A stretch of 64,000 nt of DNA, taken from contig NZ_AP024086.1 in assembly GCF_019703855.1 (NCBI RefSeq), positions 3,182,501 to 3,246,500 of the forward strand, given 5' to 3'. A program made the position numbers and the translations under genes. Each line of letters opens with the position of its first letter. Position 1 is the stretch's first letter. The stretch comes from Desulfomarina profundi (GTDB lineage Bacteria > Desulfobacterota > Desulfobulbia > Desulfobulbales > Desulfocapsaceae). Positions 46,246 through 55,566 of the stretch are shown here, piece after piece. Below the pieces are notes generated by a model. It saw only the letters and a list, made by a program, of their open reading frames with translations. It was not told the origin of the DNA and did not search any database.

Positions 46246-46427
46246 CCTGAGTATTTTGTATTGCCCGGACTTAAGGTTGATCTCAATAAATCCGGGGTCT
46301 CTGAAAGCAGAATCAGTGTAACACCTTGAATTCTCTGCCAATTTCAGGAACAAGATTTCAGGTCACATTGAATAATGTGCCGCGCAACTGATCATAAGGC
46401 TTTTAACCGCCTGGTTTCAATATATTA

Positions 46428-46490
46428 TCTCAATCCTGTAATTGACAATCTTGCCGAAGATACGAGGCATCGAAGTGCAGGATTGTGAGG
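46428..46490 (-). repeat. Dispersed repeat family R1, copy D
   Basis: Arms CTCAATCCTGTA and TGCAGGATTGTGAG surround a centre whose reverse complement includes CGTATCTTCGGCAA, exactly as in copy B. It lies between lepB and pyrB. Confidence 0.7.
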
Positions 46491-46529
46491 TATTAAAAAA
46501 CACAAAGCAGTCACGGACTCAGCTTTTAT

Positions 46530-47189
46530 TTAATCTATGAGATTGGCAATCCGGCCCCAGCGTATTGAGGCAAAACGATCAAAGGAGAACAACGGTTCTT
46601 TTATATCCCAGGACCAGTAAAGTATAAACGCCTTGCCGAGCACATCTTTCTGATCAACAAATCCCCAGAACCTGCTGTCATAACTGTTGTCCCTGTTGTC
46701 TCCCATAACAAAAATACGATCTTCAGGAACAAGGATCGGCCCGAAATTATCCCTTGGACTCACCTTTTTATCAAGTATTGCCGATGACGATATATGGGCA
46801 TGGGGGTCATCTATGGGTTCACCATTTACAAAAACCTGTTTGTTTTTTATTTCTACGGTATCTCCCGGAGTACCAATTACTCTTTTTATATAGTCCACAG
46901 AACGATCTTTCGGGAACCGGAATACAACAACATCACCCCGGGAAATCTTTTTAAAAGGAACAATCATTTTCCCGGAAAATGGTACTTTTATACCATATAT
47001 AAATTTGTTCACCAAAAGATGATCACCTATCTGCAACGTCGGCAACATGGAACCGGATGGTATCTTAAAGGCCTGAACAACAAAAGTTCTGATAAATAAG
47101 GCAAGCAGTACTGCAATAACTATTGCCTCAAAATATTCTCTGAAAACAGATTTACTACTGTTTTTTCCAGACAAGCTCCTACCCCTCAT
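46530..47189 (-). CDS. lepB: Signal peptidase I
   Basis: A 219-residue protein with one membrane anchor (about 19-38) and the catalytic serine in IPSGSMLPTLQIGD. The catalytic lysine is in VDYIKRVIGTPGD, and box E is GDNRDNSYDSRFWG. Cleaves signal peptides at the outer face of the inner membrane. Confidence 0.96.
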   Translation of the reverse strand: MRGRSLSGKNSSKSVFREYFEAIVIAVLLALFIRTFVVQAFKIPSGSMLPTLQIGDHLLVNKFIYGIKVPFSGKMIVPFKKISRGDVVVFRFPKDRSVDYIKRVIGTPGDTVEIKNKQVFVNGEPIDDPHAHISSSAILDKKVSPRDNFGPILVPEDRIFVMGDNRDNSYDSRFWGFVDQKDVLGKAFILYWSWDIKEPLFSFDRFASIRWGRIANLID

Positions 47190-47661
47190 ACATTTAAATT
47201 ACAATTTTGTTCTGTCCTCCCGATTTCAGGGTGCCGGACAGAAAGTTTGTTTTGTTCCCCTGATGGAACCTTTCAGTATCTCCAAACTCACGACAATCAC
47301 AGGCAGATAATGAACACGCCAAAACTACCTGAAAAAGACTACAATTACAAGAAAGTTTACATATCACCCGTCACTCATGGTTTTTTCCGGAAAACCAAAC
47401 ACTCTCACACAATATGAAGAGCTGCATCTGTCTGATACAACAACATGTAGTATCAATTCAATCCTGACAAGGATACTAACAAGTTTAACACCTTGTAAAA
47501 TAAGCAAATTATCTGGATATGAATTCTTGTTTTTCTTGACAAAGCATTTATTTTGTGCACTAATATATTAAATATATGCGAAAAATCAGCATTTTGCGAT
47601 TCTTTGCACCATCGCAATTCAGCAGTTGGATAATTATCAATTCTAACATTTACCACTAAAA
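47190..47661. other. Intergenic region with a probable promoter for the pil operon
   Basis: About 470 bp between divergent lepB and pilM hold no convincing gene. Near the right end TTGACA (47536-47541) and TAATAT (47561-47566) resemble -35 and -10 boxes of a sigma-70 promoter with a 19-base spacer, about 95 bp before the pilM ATG. A shifted -10 (ACTAAT) would give 17 bases. Confidence 0.5.
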
Positions 47662-48714
47662 ATGCCGTTCTTTTCCAAAAATGACCTGATTGTCGGGGTT
47701 GATATTGGCTCCCATGCGATCAAGGTTTGCCAGTTTAAACGATCAGGCAAAGGTTACTCCATTCTGGCCCTGGGCAGCGTTGTTCTACCTGAGGGTGCCG
47801 TGGATGACGGAACACTCAATGAGCCGGAAATCGTTGGAGAGGCTATTGCAAACCTGTTTAAGAACCTGAAGATAAAAAACAGAAAAGTTGGTTTTTCCAT
47901 CTCCGGATATTCGGTAATCGTAAAAAAGGTCAACCTTGCTGTCATGGAGGAGTCTGAACTGGAAGAACATATAATGGAGGAAGCGGAACAGTATATTCCT
48001 TTCGACATTGAAGATGTATACCTGGATTTCCAGGATCTGAAAACCAATACTGGTGATAACGACAGAACGGATGTGATGCTGGTCGCAGCCAAGAAAGAAA
48101 TCGTCGATGATTATCTTGAAATGCTGCAGGGACTCAAGCTGAAACCGGTTATTGTTGATGTTGACGGTTTTGCTCTGGAAAATACTTACGAATTCAATTA
48201 CCAGTCCAGTGAAAACATTGCTCTTGTAGACATAGGGGCATCCAAAATGAACATAAACATTCTGTCAAATGGGATATCAGTCGTCGCAAGGGATATCATT
48301 GTCGGTAGCAGACAGTTGACGGAACAGATCCAGAACGTGTTTGATCTCGATTTTGATGAAGCTGAAGCTCTCAAAATAGGATATATCGCCGCTGATGAAA
48401 AACAGCAGGAAATTGAAGAAATATTTACTTCTACCTGTACCCAGTGGGTACTGGAAATAAAAAAAGCTATTGATCTCTACCATTCCAACCACCCTGATCA
48501 ACTGTTAACTAAACTCATATTGAGTGGTGGCGGATCTAAAGTTAACGGGTTAACCGATTTTCTCGCAAAAGAGACAGAACTTCCCGTGGAACTGTTTAAT
48601 CCGTTCACGAAAATTTCTTATAATAAGAAGAAAATAGACCGGAACTACCTCGAAAATATCGCCCCGGAAATGGCCATTGCAACAGGAATTGCTCTCAGGT
48701 CATCATCCATTTAA
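47662..48714 (+). CDS. pilM: Type IV pilus assembly ATPase-like protein PilM
   Basis: A 350-residue actin-like protein. VGVDIGSHAIKVCQFKR is phosphate loop 1, EEAEQYIPFDIEDVYLDFQ the PilM signature, NIALVDIGASKMNINI phosphate loop 2 and LILSGGGSKVNGL the adenosine region. It is the cytoplasmic part of the pilus alignment complex and binds the N-terminus of PilN. Confidence 0.95.
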   Translation: MPFFSKNDLIVGVDIGSHAIKVCQFKRSGKGYSILALGSVVLPEGAVDDGTLNEPEIVGEAIANLFKNLKIKNRKVGFSISGYSVIVKKVNLAVMEESELEEHIMEEAEQYIPFDIEDVYLDFQDLKTNTGDNDRTDVMLVAAKKEIVDDYLEMLQGLKLKPVIVDVDGFALENTYEFNYQSSENIALVDIGASKMNINILSNGISVVARDIIVGSRQLTEQIQNVFDLDFDEAEALKIGYIAADEKQQEIEEIFTSTCTQWVLEIKKAIDLYHSNHPDQLLTKLILSGGGSKVNGLTDFLAKETELPVELFNPFTKISYNKKKIDRNYLENIAPEMAIATGIALRSSSI

Positions 48715-48745
48715 CTTTTATCAGTTTACCGCAACAGACCTAACA

Positions 48746-49333
48746 ATGCTCAAAATCAACCTGCTCCCCATCAGACAGCTGCAAAAAAGAGCTAAAGCGA
48801 AGAAACAGTTTTTCGGCATGCTTTTCCTTTTTCTCCTTGTTTTGGCATCACTGGCATTGGTGGGTTACTCGCAGGTCCAGAACATTAAAACCCTCACGGC
48901 AAAAGTAAACACTCTCAGCGCAGAAAAAGCCAAATATACTCCCATCCTTCAAAAAATAGCCAAACTCAAAAAAACACGGGAAGAACTTGAGCGGAAAACA
49001 AATGTAATCAAAAAACTGAAATCTGATTCATCACTTACCGTCAGGGTCCTGGATGAAGTAGCCAACAGTGTGGACAACAGTAGACTCTGGCTCGAATCAC
49101 TGAATCAGCAAAATTCATCTCTCAACCTGAAAGGTGTAGCACTAGACAATCAGACTATCGCCCAGTTCATGGATAGCCTCAAGGCTTCTCCATTTGTTCA
49201 GGGAGTCTCTCTGACAAATTCCTCCCTGAAGACAATATCCGGAAGAAACCTGAAGTCTTTTGCCCTCAACTGCACCGTAGCACAGCCAAGCAAAAAAGAC
49301 TCTGAAAAGGAAACAAAGCAAAAAACGAAATGA
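48746..49333 (+). CDS. pilN: Type IV pilus assembly protein PilN
   Basis: About 195 residues from MLKINLLPIRQLQKR, whose INLLP motif is the PilM-binding peptide. A membrane segment (about 22-45) and a coiled coil follow, then a ferredoxin-like periplasmic domain. The C-terminal tail is lysine-rich. Starts 31 bp after pilM. Confidence 0.93.
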   Translation: MLKINLLPIRQLQKRAKAKKQFFGMLFLFLLVLASLALVGYSQVQNIKTLTAKVNTLSAEKAKYTPILQKIAKLKKTREELERKTNVIKKLKSDSSLTVRVLDEVANSVDNSRLWLESLNQQNSSLNLKGVALDNQTIAQFMDSLKASPFVQGVSLTNSSLKTISGRNLKSFALNCTVAQPSKKDSEKETKQKTK

Positions 49334-49472
49334 TTCTAACACCCCACAAGGGGGTATAAGTGCCTTGGAAATGAACTTAACCATTTAATTTTAAAACACC
49401 TTCCCCTGATTTCTTGTTTTTTATGACAGAGACATTCAGGAGTAAGGCACTAAACTTTGCCAATATAATGAA

Positions 49473-50084
49473 ATGAGCAACACATTCTTTACAACTTTTT
49501 TAGACGAAAAATTCATGTCACTGAAGCCAAAGGCCAAAGTGATAATCATGATTTTTCTTATCCTTCTGCCGATAGCACTGTTTTATTATTTTCTCTATCA
49601 ACCCAATACAAAAAAAATAAAAAATCTTGAAAACCGGATAGCTACCCTGCAGACACAGATTCAGAATGTCAAAAGAAAAGCCGCAGACCTTGCAAAATTT
49701 GAAAAAGAACTGGAGGAAGCAGAAAGAACATTTGAGGCAACAGCAACGTTACTACCAGATGAAAAGGAAATCCCGCAACTTTTGAAAGATATTTCTTCAC
49801 TCGGCCGGGCAGCCGGTCTTGATTTTCTTACATTCAGACCTCTTGCTGATATTCCGAAAGATTTTTATGCCGAAATACCGGTCACAATTGATGTCAGAGG
49901 CCCTTATCACAACATGGGCTTCTTTTTTGACCAGGTGAGTAAACTCAAAAGAATTGTTACAGTTTCAAATGTAAGGATGGGTTCCCCCAAAAAGGAAGGG
50001 GGTGAGATGCTACTCAAGTCAAGCTGCAGGCTGGTAACTTATCGTTTCACCAACAGACCGCTGGCAAAACCGAAAACAAAATAA
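49473..50084 (+). CDS. pilO: Type IV pilus assembly protein PilO
   Basis: A 203-residue protein with a membrane segment (about 22-45), a coiled coil (45-90) and a C-terminal PilO domain with ITIDVRGPYHNMGFFFDQVS-like sequence (VTIDVRGPYHNMGFF). The ATG has no strong ribosome site; an in-frame ATG at 49515 (MSLKPKAK) is an alternative. A 139-bp gap with an AGTGCCTT/AAGGCACT inverted repeat separates it from pilN, unusual within this operon. Confidence 0.92.
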   Translation: MSNTFFTTFLDEKFMSLKPKAKVIIMIFLILLPIALFYYFLYQPNTKKIKNLENRIATLQTQIQNVKRKAADLAKFEKELEEAERTFEATATLLPDEKEIPQLLKDISSLGRAAGLDFLTFRPLADIPKDFYAEIPVTIDVRGPYHNMGFFFDQVSKLKRIVTVSNVRMGSPKKEGGEMLLKSSCRLVTYRFTNRPLAKPKTK

Positions 50085-50088
50085 ACTC

Positions 50089-50616
50089 ATGAATCGATTG
50101 TTCACTTTATTCAAAGCAGTTTTTTTCTCCACAAGGCTGATTTTCCTGCAAAGTCTGCTCCTGTGTCTTTTCCTGAATATACACTGGACTCTGGCTGGTC
50201 AGAGTAAAAAAACTGCACCTGTTCTAAAAGCAGAAAATGACACTCCATTCGAATATGCCCTGGAAGATCGTCCAGATCCATTCGTACCCTTCATTTCTGA
50301 AAAAGCAACGGCTCCTGCGGTTGATATGAATGAAATAGTAGAAAAAGCTGAAACACTTACCGGAATGCAGCTTTTTGAACCGGGTCAGCTCACCCTCGTT
50401 GCTCTTCTCCGAAAAGGAACAGAAGATATCGCCATGGTGCAGGATTTCACAGGAAAAGGATATGTCATTAAGGAAGGGATTAAAATAGGGAGAAGAGGTG
50501 TTGTCAAAGACATCACCTCCCAAAATGTAATTATAGAAGAAACTGCAGAAACACGGGCAGGAAAAAAAATCATCACTGAAGTAGTGATGACCTTAAAGAA
50601 AGAGGGAGAAGAGTAA
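50089..50616 (+). CDS. pilP: Type IV pilus assembly protein PilP
   Basis: A 175-residue exported protein. The segment RPDPFVPFI followed by LTGMQLFEPGQLTLVALLRK, then GYVIKEGIKIGRRGVVKDI, is the PilP beta-domain that binds the secretin. An N-terminal membrane segment (about 14-36) has no lipobox cysteine in the usual place, so it is probably membrane-anchored. Confidence 0.9.
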   Translation: MNRLFTLFKAVFFSTRLIFLQSLLLCLFLNIHWTLAGQSKKTAPVLKAENDTPFEYALEDRPDPFVPFISEKATAPAVDMNEIVEKAETLTGMQLFEPGQLTLVALLRKGTEDIAMVQDFTGKGYVIKEGIKIGRRGVVKDITSQNVIIEETAETRAGKKIITEVVMTLKKEGEE

Positions 50617-50619
50617 AAA

Positions 50620-52506
50620 ATGTATAAAGGGTTAGCCAGATCTTCTTCGGTTGTTTTCTTCGCATGTTGCGTATTGTCAATAATATTTTATAGTTCAGCT
50701 AAAGCTGCAGACAGTGTCACGTACCAGATTTCTGCCGTTCAGACTCAACTTTCCGACAATACGCTTACATACATTATTTCAGGTTCTTCACCTCCAGCCT
50801 ATACGGTCTCGGAACGTTTTTCTCCATTCAGGGCTGTAGTTGATATCGCAGGAGGAGTGTTTGCAGCAAATGTTTCAAACAGTACCGCCCAGGTACCCGA
50901 CAATAATTTTGTCTCCCTGAAAATACTGGACCTGAAAAAACAGGAACCACCTGTTCTTCGTTTTGAGTTTTCCCTGGCTGACAGCCATGATTACACTGTC
51001 ACCAACGATGGAAACAGTCTTACCGTTTCAGTTTTTCCGGCAACCGGCAAACAGACTGTAAAAACGGAACCCCTGGCCAATTCTCTTACTGATTTTAAAA
51101 TCACCTCCACACCCAACACAACAACGATAACTCTTGTCTCCAATGCTGCTATTCAGGATTATCGGGTAGATACAATAGGCGGAAGTGAAAACCGTCCACC
51201 AAGGATGTATATAGACATTGACAATGTTAACATCAACGAACTTGTTCGTGAGAAAACAATTGGTACTTCCGTCGAAAAAATTCGAGTCGCCCCGAGAGGT
51301 AAGGGGGCCAGAATAGTTTTTGATTCGGCTTCTCCTGCGATGTTCAAATACAGTGTTGCTCCTACTCAAGAAGGACTTGCTGTTGTTATTGATGAATCAA
51401 CAACTGCAACTGCGGGTTCGCCGGTGCCTGAAAGCAAAAAAGCTTCTGCTGTATCGAACAGTGACTCTACACTTGATGCATTAATTGGATCTTCCGAAGA
51501 ACTTCTCAAACAGGATCCTGATCAGCTTGTCAAGGAAGCCGCCCAAAAAAATTCTCCAAAACAACTGTCGGATGACTTCTCTTTTTCAGGATATAAAAAG
51601 CAGCGTATCAGTGTAGATTTCTACAAAATTGATATTCACAATGTTTTTCGTCTGTTCAGGCAAATAACCGATCTTAATATAATTGTCGACGAGGATGTCT
51701 CTGGTTCCCTGACTCTTGCTCTGTCCGATGTCCCCTGGGATTTTGCACTTGATATCATCCTCAACCTTATGGACCTTACCAAGGAAGAAAAATTCAACAC
51801 TATTGTTATTTATCCGAAATCGAAAGAGTTTGTCTGGCCAACCAGGGCCGATGACAACCTGGCATTTACTGCTGATACAGACCTGATCCAACAGGAAGCT
51901 CTGGTCATTGAACAGGCTGAGCGTGTGTCTCCCAAAATTATCGAAGCAAAAAAACTTATTGGCCAAGCGCAGCAGTTTGAAAAAAACGAAGACTTTGAAA
52001 CAGCTGCTCAGCTCTATACAAAGGCAATGGAATTATGGCCTGATAACGCTAAGCTGGCCAACAGGTTGACGACCCTTTATCTCGTCAACCTGGGTATGAA
52101 TGCCAAAGCTGTCTATTACGCAAAAGAAAACCTTAAGCGTCATCCCAAGGATAACTATGCTGCTCTGTATGCTGCGATCGGCCTTGCAAATATGCAGAGA
52201 ATTTCTGAAGCTGCCGACTATTTCGCTCAAAGTATCAGCTCGACACCGCCAATGAAGGAGGCTTTACTCAGTTATGCGGCATTCAGTGAAAATAACGGCC
52301 AGAATGACGCTGCCCTGAAACTCATTGACAAGTACCATACTACTTATGGAGAATCCATAGATACCATGATCTCAAAAGCACGAATTCTCGATAAACTCGG
52401 CTTGAAATCTGAAGCGGTCAAGGAATACAAAGCCATCCTTGCATCCGGCTACCAGATAAGACCCGACCTGAAAAAATATATTCAGGGTCGACTTATGATA
52501 CAATAA
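50620..52506 (+). CDS. PilQ-like N-terminal half (two AMIN domains plus STN) fused to TPR repeats, without a secretin domain
   Basis: A 628-residue exported protein (signal about 1-29, ending AKA). Two AMIN-like peptidoglycan-binding regions (about 35-130 and 160-260) and a secretin short N-terminal domain (about 325-405; YKKQRISVDFYKIDIHNVFR, SDVPWDFALDIILNLM) follow the order of PilQ. Where PilQ continues into the outer-membrane secretin pore, this protein has at least three TPR repeats (about 440-625; FETAAQLYTKAMELWPDNAK). A separate secretin gene follows. It probably tethers the secretin to peptidoglycan; inference. Confidence 0.85.
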   Translation: MYKGLARSSSVVFFACCVLSIIFYSSAKAADSVTYQISAVQTQLSDNTLTYIISGSSPPAYTVSERFSPFRAVVDIAGGVFAANVSNSTAQVPDNNFVSLKILDLKKQEPPVLRFEFSLADSHDYTVTNDGNSLTVSVFPATGKQTVKTEPLANSLTDFKITSTPNTTTITLVSNAAIQDYRVDTIGGSENRPPRMYIDIDNVNINELVREKTIGTSVEKIRVAPRGKGARIVFDSASPAMFKYSVAPTQEGLAVVIDESTTATAGSPVPESKKASAVSNSDSTLDALIGSSEELLKQDPDQLVKEAAQKNSPKQLSDDFSFSGYKKQRISVDFYKIDIHNVFRLFRQITDLNIIVDEDVSGSLTLALSDVPWDFALDIILNLMDLTKEEKFNTIVIYPKSKEFVWPTRADDNLAFTADTDLIQQEALVIEQAERVSPKIIEAKKLIGQAQQFEKNEDFETAAQLYTKAMELWPDNAKLANRLTTLYLVNLGMNAKAVYYAKENLKRHPKDNYAALYAAIGLANMQRISEAADYFAQSISSTPPMKEALLSYAAFSENNGQNDAALKLIDKYHTTYGESIDTMISKARILDKLGLKSEAVKEYKAILASGYQIRPDLKKYIQGRLMIQ

Positions 52507-52564
52507 GTTTCAGCACCATTAAAACAGCTGCTATTTTTGAACTATTTCGTCCCAAGAGGTTTTT

Positions 52565-54421
52565 ATGAAGTCCATAACACAATTAATTTTTCCAGGTAGC
52601 CTCTTGCTACTCGCCATTCTGTTGTCATCGTGCATCCAGAGTTCTCAGCATAAAGACAATTCACTTTCCACGGCATCAACAGCCATGGAAGATCAGGCAA
52701 AGTCAGAGAAGACTGTGCAGGTGCAACCCAAATATCCCACAAGTCTTCCAGTGCAATACCAGACGGCATCTTATGTCGTTAATAAAGATGAATCTGAGGA
52801 TATCGCCAAATCCGAGGAAAGTGTTCTCAAGGTAGGAGCACGAATTACTTCAACAAAAGGCCCGCAACCCCTCTGGGATATACTCAAGCGACTGGCAGCC
52901 CTTAAAAGAATGAATGTCTCCTGGCAAACTGATGTGGATCAAAATGCGCTGGTTGATGTTGACATTAATCCAAACGATGATTTTTTCGACGCGGTCAACA
53001 ATCTTCTTGCCCAGATAGGTTATTTTGCCGAATTCAAAGATACTACAATTTTTGTCCGCAACAAAATCACCAAACAATATCGAATTGCCATGCCGTTCAT
53101 TACCCAGAAATATTCTACCGAAACAGGTGGTGATATTATTGGGGCAGGTGGGGCAGAAAAAGGATTTAAAGCACTTATTAAACTGGAAGCCCAGGGCAGC
53201 CCTGTCGGTACAAGCGTCTTTTCTAAAGACAGTGATACAAAAACCGAATTTGATATCTGGAATAATATTGAATCCAACCTCAAAGTCATACTCAATATTC
53301 TCGAAACAAGCGAGGTTGCAATTTCAGACTACGAAAAACAATTCGGTGCTGAGCAGCAAGGTCGTGCACGGGTTTCTGAAAGAGATAAAAAAAGTGGCAG
53401 CGATGCGAGTGGTTCATATAAAGACAACTTAAAAACCCAGGGTACAAGTGCCAATAAAAGTCAAAAGATAAAGACAAGCCGGCAGACATCAAAAGACGGC
53501 TCCTACTTCCTGATTGACAAACCAGTTGGCATCATAACTGTAACAACAACCAAGGCGATGCATGAAAGAATCGCCAAATACATCAACAGCCTGAAAGACT
53601 CACTGTATAAACAGATCACTATTGAAGCGAAAATTATTGAGGTACAACTGACCAAGGAATCCAATATCGGTATAAACTGGTCAAAAGTATTGAAAAAATT
53701 CGGTTTATCCGGGACTGTAACATTTGGCGATAACGGCCAGGTATATCCCTTTGTTTTCAACAATGATGCAGTTCAGGGTCCTGTTACTTATACAAATGCT
53801 AATAAAACAGCTTATTTCAAGACAATAAATCCAGGTCAGTTTATTTCAAATATCTCTTTTGCTTCCAGAACGTTCGATGTGTTTCTTAATGCACTCAATG
53901 AACAGGGTGATGCTAAAGTTCTCTCAAATCCGAAAATCAGTGTAATGAATGGTCAGCCCGCTTTTATTACAGTGGGAAGAAATGTCACATATATTGACAA
54001 TATTGAGTCAGACCTTGATTCTGATACCGGAATTGTAACTTATACAGTCAATACAGACCGTATTCTCTCCGGTATTGGAATGGCACTTACCGCAACAGTT
54101 CTCGATGGTAGTCACGTGGTCATGAATCTTGTTCCAGTGGTTTCCAACCTCCAGGAACCAATTGAATACCGTGATGTAGGCAACCTCGGTGGCACTGTCG
54201 GCCTTCCCATCGTCAATATCAGGGAAATGAGTACAACCGTTAAAGTAGCAGATGGAGAAATGCTTGTTATCGGTGGACTTATCAGTGATACCAAGGAAAA
54301 CTCAGGGGAATTTGCACCGCTACTGGGCGATGTACCTCTTGTAAAATATCTTTTTGGATCTGAGACAAAAACTCATGTGAAACGTGAGCTCATCATCCTT
54401 CTGAAACCCAGAATTTTCTAG
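52565..54421 (+). CDS. Secretin lipoprotein, MshL/PilQ type
   Basis: A 618-residue outer-membrane pore protein. It has a lipoprotein signal with lipobox LLSSC (about 20-24), N-terminal N0/N1-like domains, a Ser/Lys-rich low-complexity stretch (about 255-310) and the secretin domain. The last contains LSNPKISVMNGQPAFITVG, TTVKVADGEMLVIGGL and the C-terminal LGDVPLVKYLFGSETKTHVK. Similar to MshL of MSHA pili. It follows the PilQ-N/TPR gene after 58 bp. Confidence 0.9.
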   Translation: MKSITQLIFPGSLLLLAILLSSCIQSSQHKDNSLSTASTAMEDQAKSEKTVQVQPKYPTSLPVQYQTASYVVNKDESEDIAKSEESVLKVGARITSTKGPQPLWDILKRLAALKRMNVSWQTDVDQNALVDVDINPNDDFFDAVNNLLAQIGYFAEFKDTTIFVRNKITKQYRIAMPFITQKYSTETGGDIIGAGGAEKGFKALIKLEAQGSPVGTSVFSKDSDTKTEFDIWNNIESNLKVILNILETSEVAISDYEKQFGAEQQGRARVSERDKKSGSDASGSYKDNLKTQGTSANKSQKIKTSRQTSKDGSYFLIDKPVGIITVTTTKAMHERIAKYINSLKDSLYKQITIEAKIIEVQLTKESNIGINWSKVLKKFGLSGTVTFGDNGQVYPFVFNNDAVQGPVTYTNANKTAYFKTINPGQFISNISFASRTFDVFLNALNEQGDAKVLSNPKISVMNGQPAFITVGRNVTYIDNIESDLDSDTGIVTYTVNTDRILSGIGMALTATVLDGSHVVMNLVPVVSNLQEPIEYRDVGNLGGTVGLPIVNIREMSTTVKVADGEMLVIGGLISDTKENSGEFAPLLGDVPLVKYLFGSETKTHVKRELIILLKPRIF

Positions 54422-54462
54422 TTATACCTGGAATAATTTTTAACTTTTGCTTGGAGATCAAC

Positions 54463-55476
54463 ATGAACAGGCTGAAATATCTAATCATTGGTATTTTCGC
54501 ATTGAGTCTGACCGGTTGTGGCCAGACTGTGATAGAAACTTTGAAAGTGACTGATGGACCAGGTTACAATGAGCCGGGTACTGGAAAAAGCATAGTAATT
54601 CTTCCTTTTGCGGACTATTCACAGGGAAATCTTGAGTCTGCCCACAGGAGGAACATGACCATCACCGAAACCCTGACGGATCAGCTTGTCAAAAATGGGT
54701 TTGGTCTCCCGGTCCAGGAGGATGTCTTTGAATACCTTGTCAATCAGGATATTATAGATCTATCAGCTTATGAAAAGGTAAAAAACAGCTCTCTTGTGGC
54801 TGAACTGTCCAATGAATGGTCTGATGCCATGAAACAGCAATTAAAGATCTATATCCAGGCAGAAGATGAGAAGCATTCATCAAAGGCTCTTTCAAGTGCC
54901 GGTACCCATGGGTTAACTACTAAAAAACTTGCCAAAATAGGTCGTCATTTTAAAGCTGACTATATCATGAGAGGCCGCATTCTTGAATATAAGACACGCC
55001 AGGAAGCAACATGGGCTCCTTGGAAAAAAGGGATTCTCCCTTTTATTAACGGTGGTGCAAGCAGAATCATGTTCGGCTTTGCCTCATCAGATGCCTATGA
55101 TGAAGAAAATGAACAACTGATGGGTGCCCTGCTTGGAGGCCGATTTGGATATTCCTCCGTGAGCTGGCCCTGGGAAAAGGGTGAAAGTGTTTTCGGCAGG
55201 ACGGGTCAGGATGCCAATACAGTCCTATGGGCTGGAGCCGGATATGGTCTTGGAAAAGTATCACATAGAAGTGGCCAGATCGACCAGGCAACTGTCCAGA
55301 TGCGTATCTGGGTACAGGAAGCAACAACAGGAAATGTTGTCTGGACCAACAGAGTCAGGGTACAGGTTTCTCCGGAAACATTTATGGCAGACCACCAATA
55401 TGACACTCTTTTCAATAAAGCTATTGAAAAAGGTGTTACAACTTTGGTCAACCATTTTGTGACTTACGGTCTTTAG
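54463..55476 (+). CDS. CsgG-like outer-membrane lipoprotein
   Basis: About 337 residues from ATG 54463 (TTGGAG upstream). Lipobox LTGC, then SIVILPFADYSQGN, AHRRNMTITETLTDQLVKNG and ADYIMRGRILEYK, a pattern shared with CsgG and related lipoproteins that contribute to secretion or envelope functions. A middle insertion with Gly-rich stretches (about 195-270) is unusual. Its place after the secretin suggests a role in pilus or secretin assembly. Confidence 0.7.
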   Translation: MNRLKYLIIGIFALSLTGCGQTVIETLKVTDGPGYNEPGTGKSIVILPFADYSQGNLESAHRRNMTITETLTDQLVKNGFGLPVQEDVFEYLVNQDIIDLSAYEKVKNSSLVAELSNEWSDAMKQQLKIYIQAEDEKHSSKALSSAGTHGLTTKKLAKIGRHFKADYIMRGRILEYKTRQEATWAPWKKGILPFINGGASRIMFGFASSDAYDEENEQLMGALLGGRFGYSSVSWPWEKGESVFGRTGQDANTVLWAGAGYGLGKVSHRSGQIDQATVQMRIWVQEATTGNVVWTNRVRVQVSPETFMADHQYDTLFNKAIEKGVTTLVNHFVTYGL

Positions 55477-55504
55477 TTCTTTTTCTTTTTATATCATTTA
55501 ACTG

Positions 55505-55540
55505 GCCTCCTGTTGTTTCCTGCAACTGGAGGCTTTTTTT
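55505..55540 (+). terminator. Rho-independent terminator after the CsgG-like gene
   Basis: GCCTCCTGTTG and CAACTGGAGGC form a stem with one T-T mismatch around a 7-base loop, followed by seven T residues. Confidence 0.85.
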
Positions 55541-55566
55541 ATTTCAATGAAAGAGGAGACATCTTC

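Noticed and set aside
47377-47571. Small frame between lepB and pilM
   Set aside because: No ribosome-binding site or family match; the region is AT-rich and contains the likely pil promoter.
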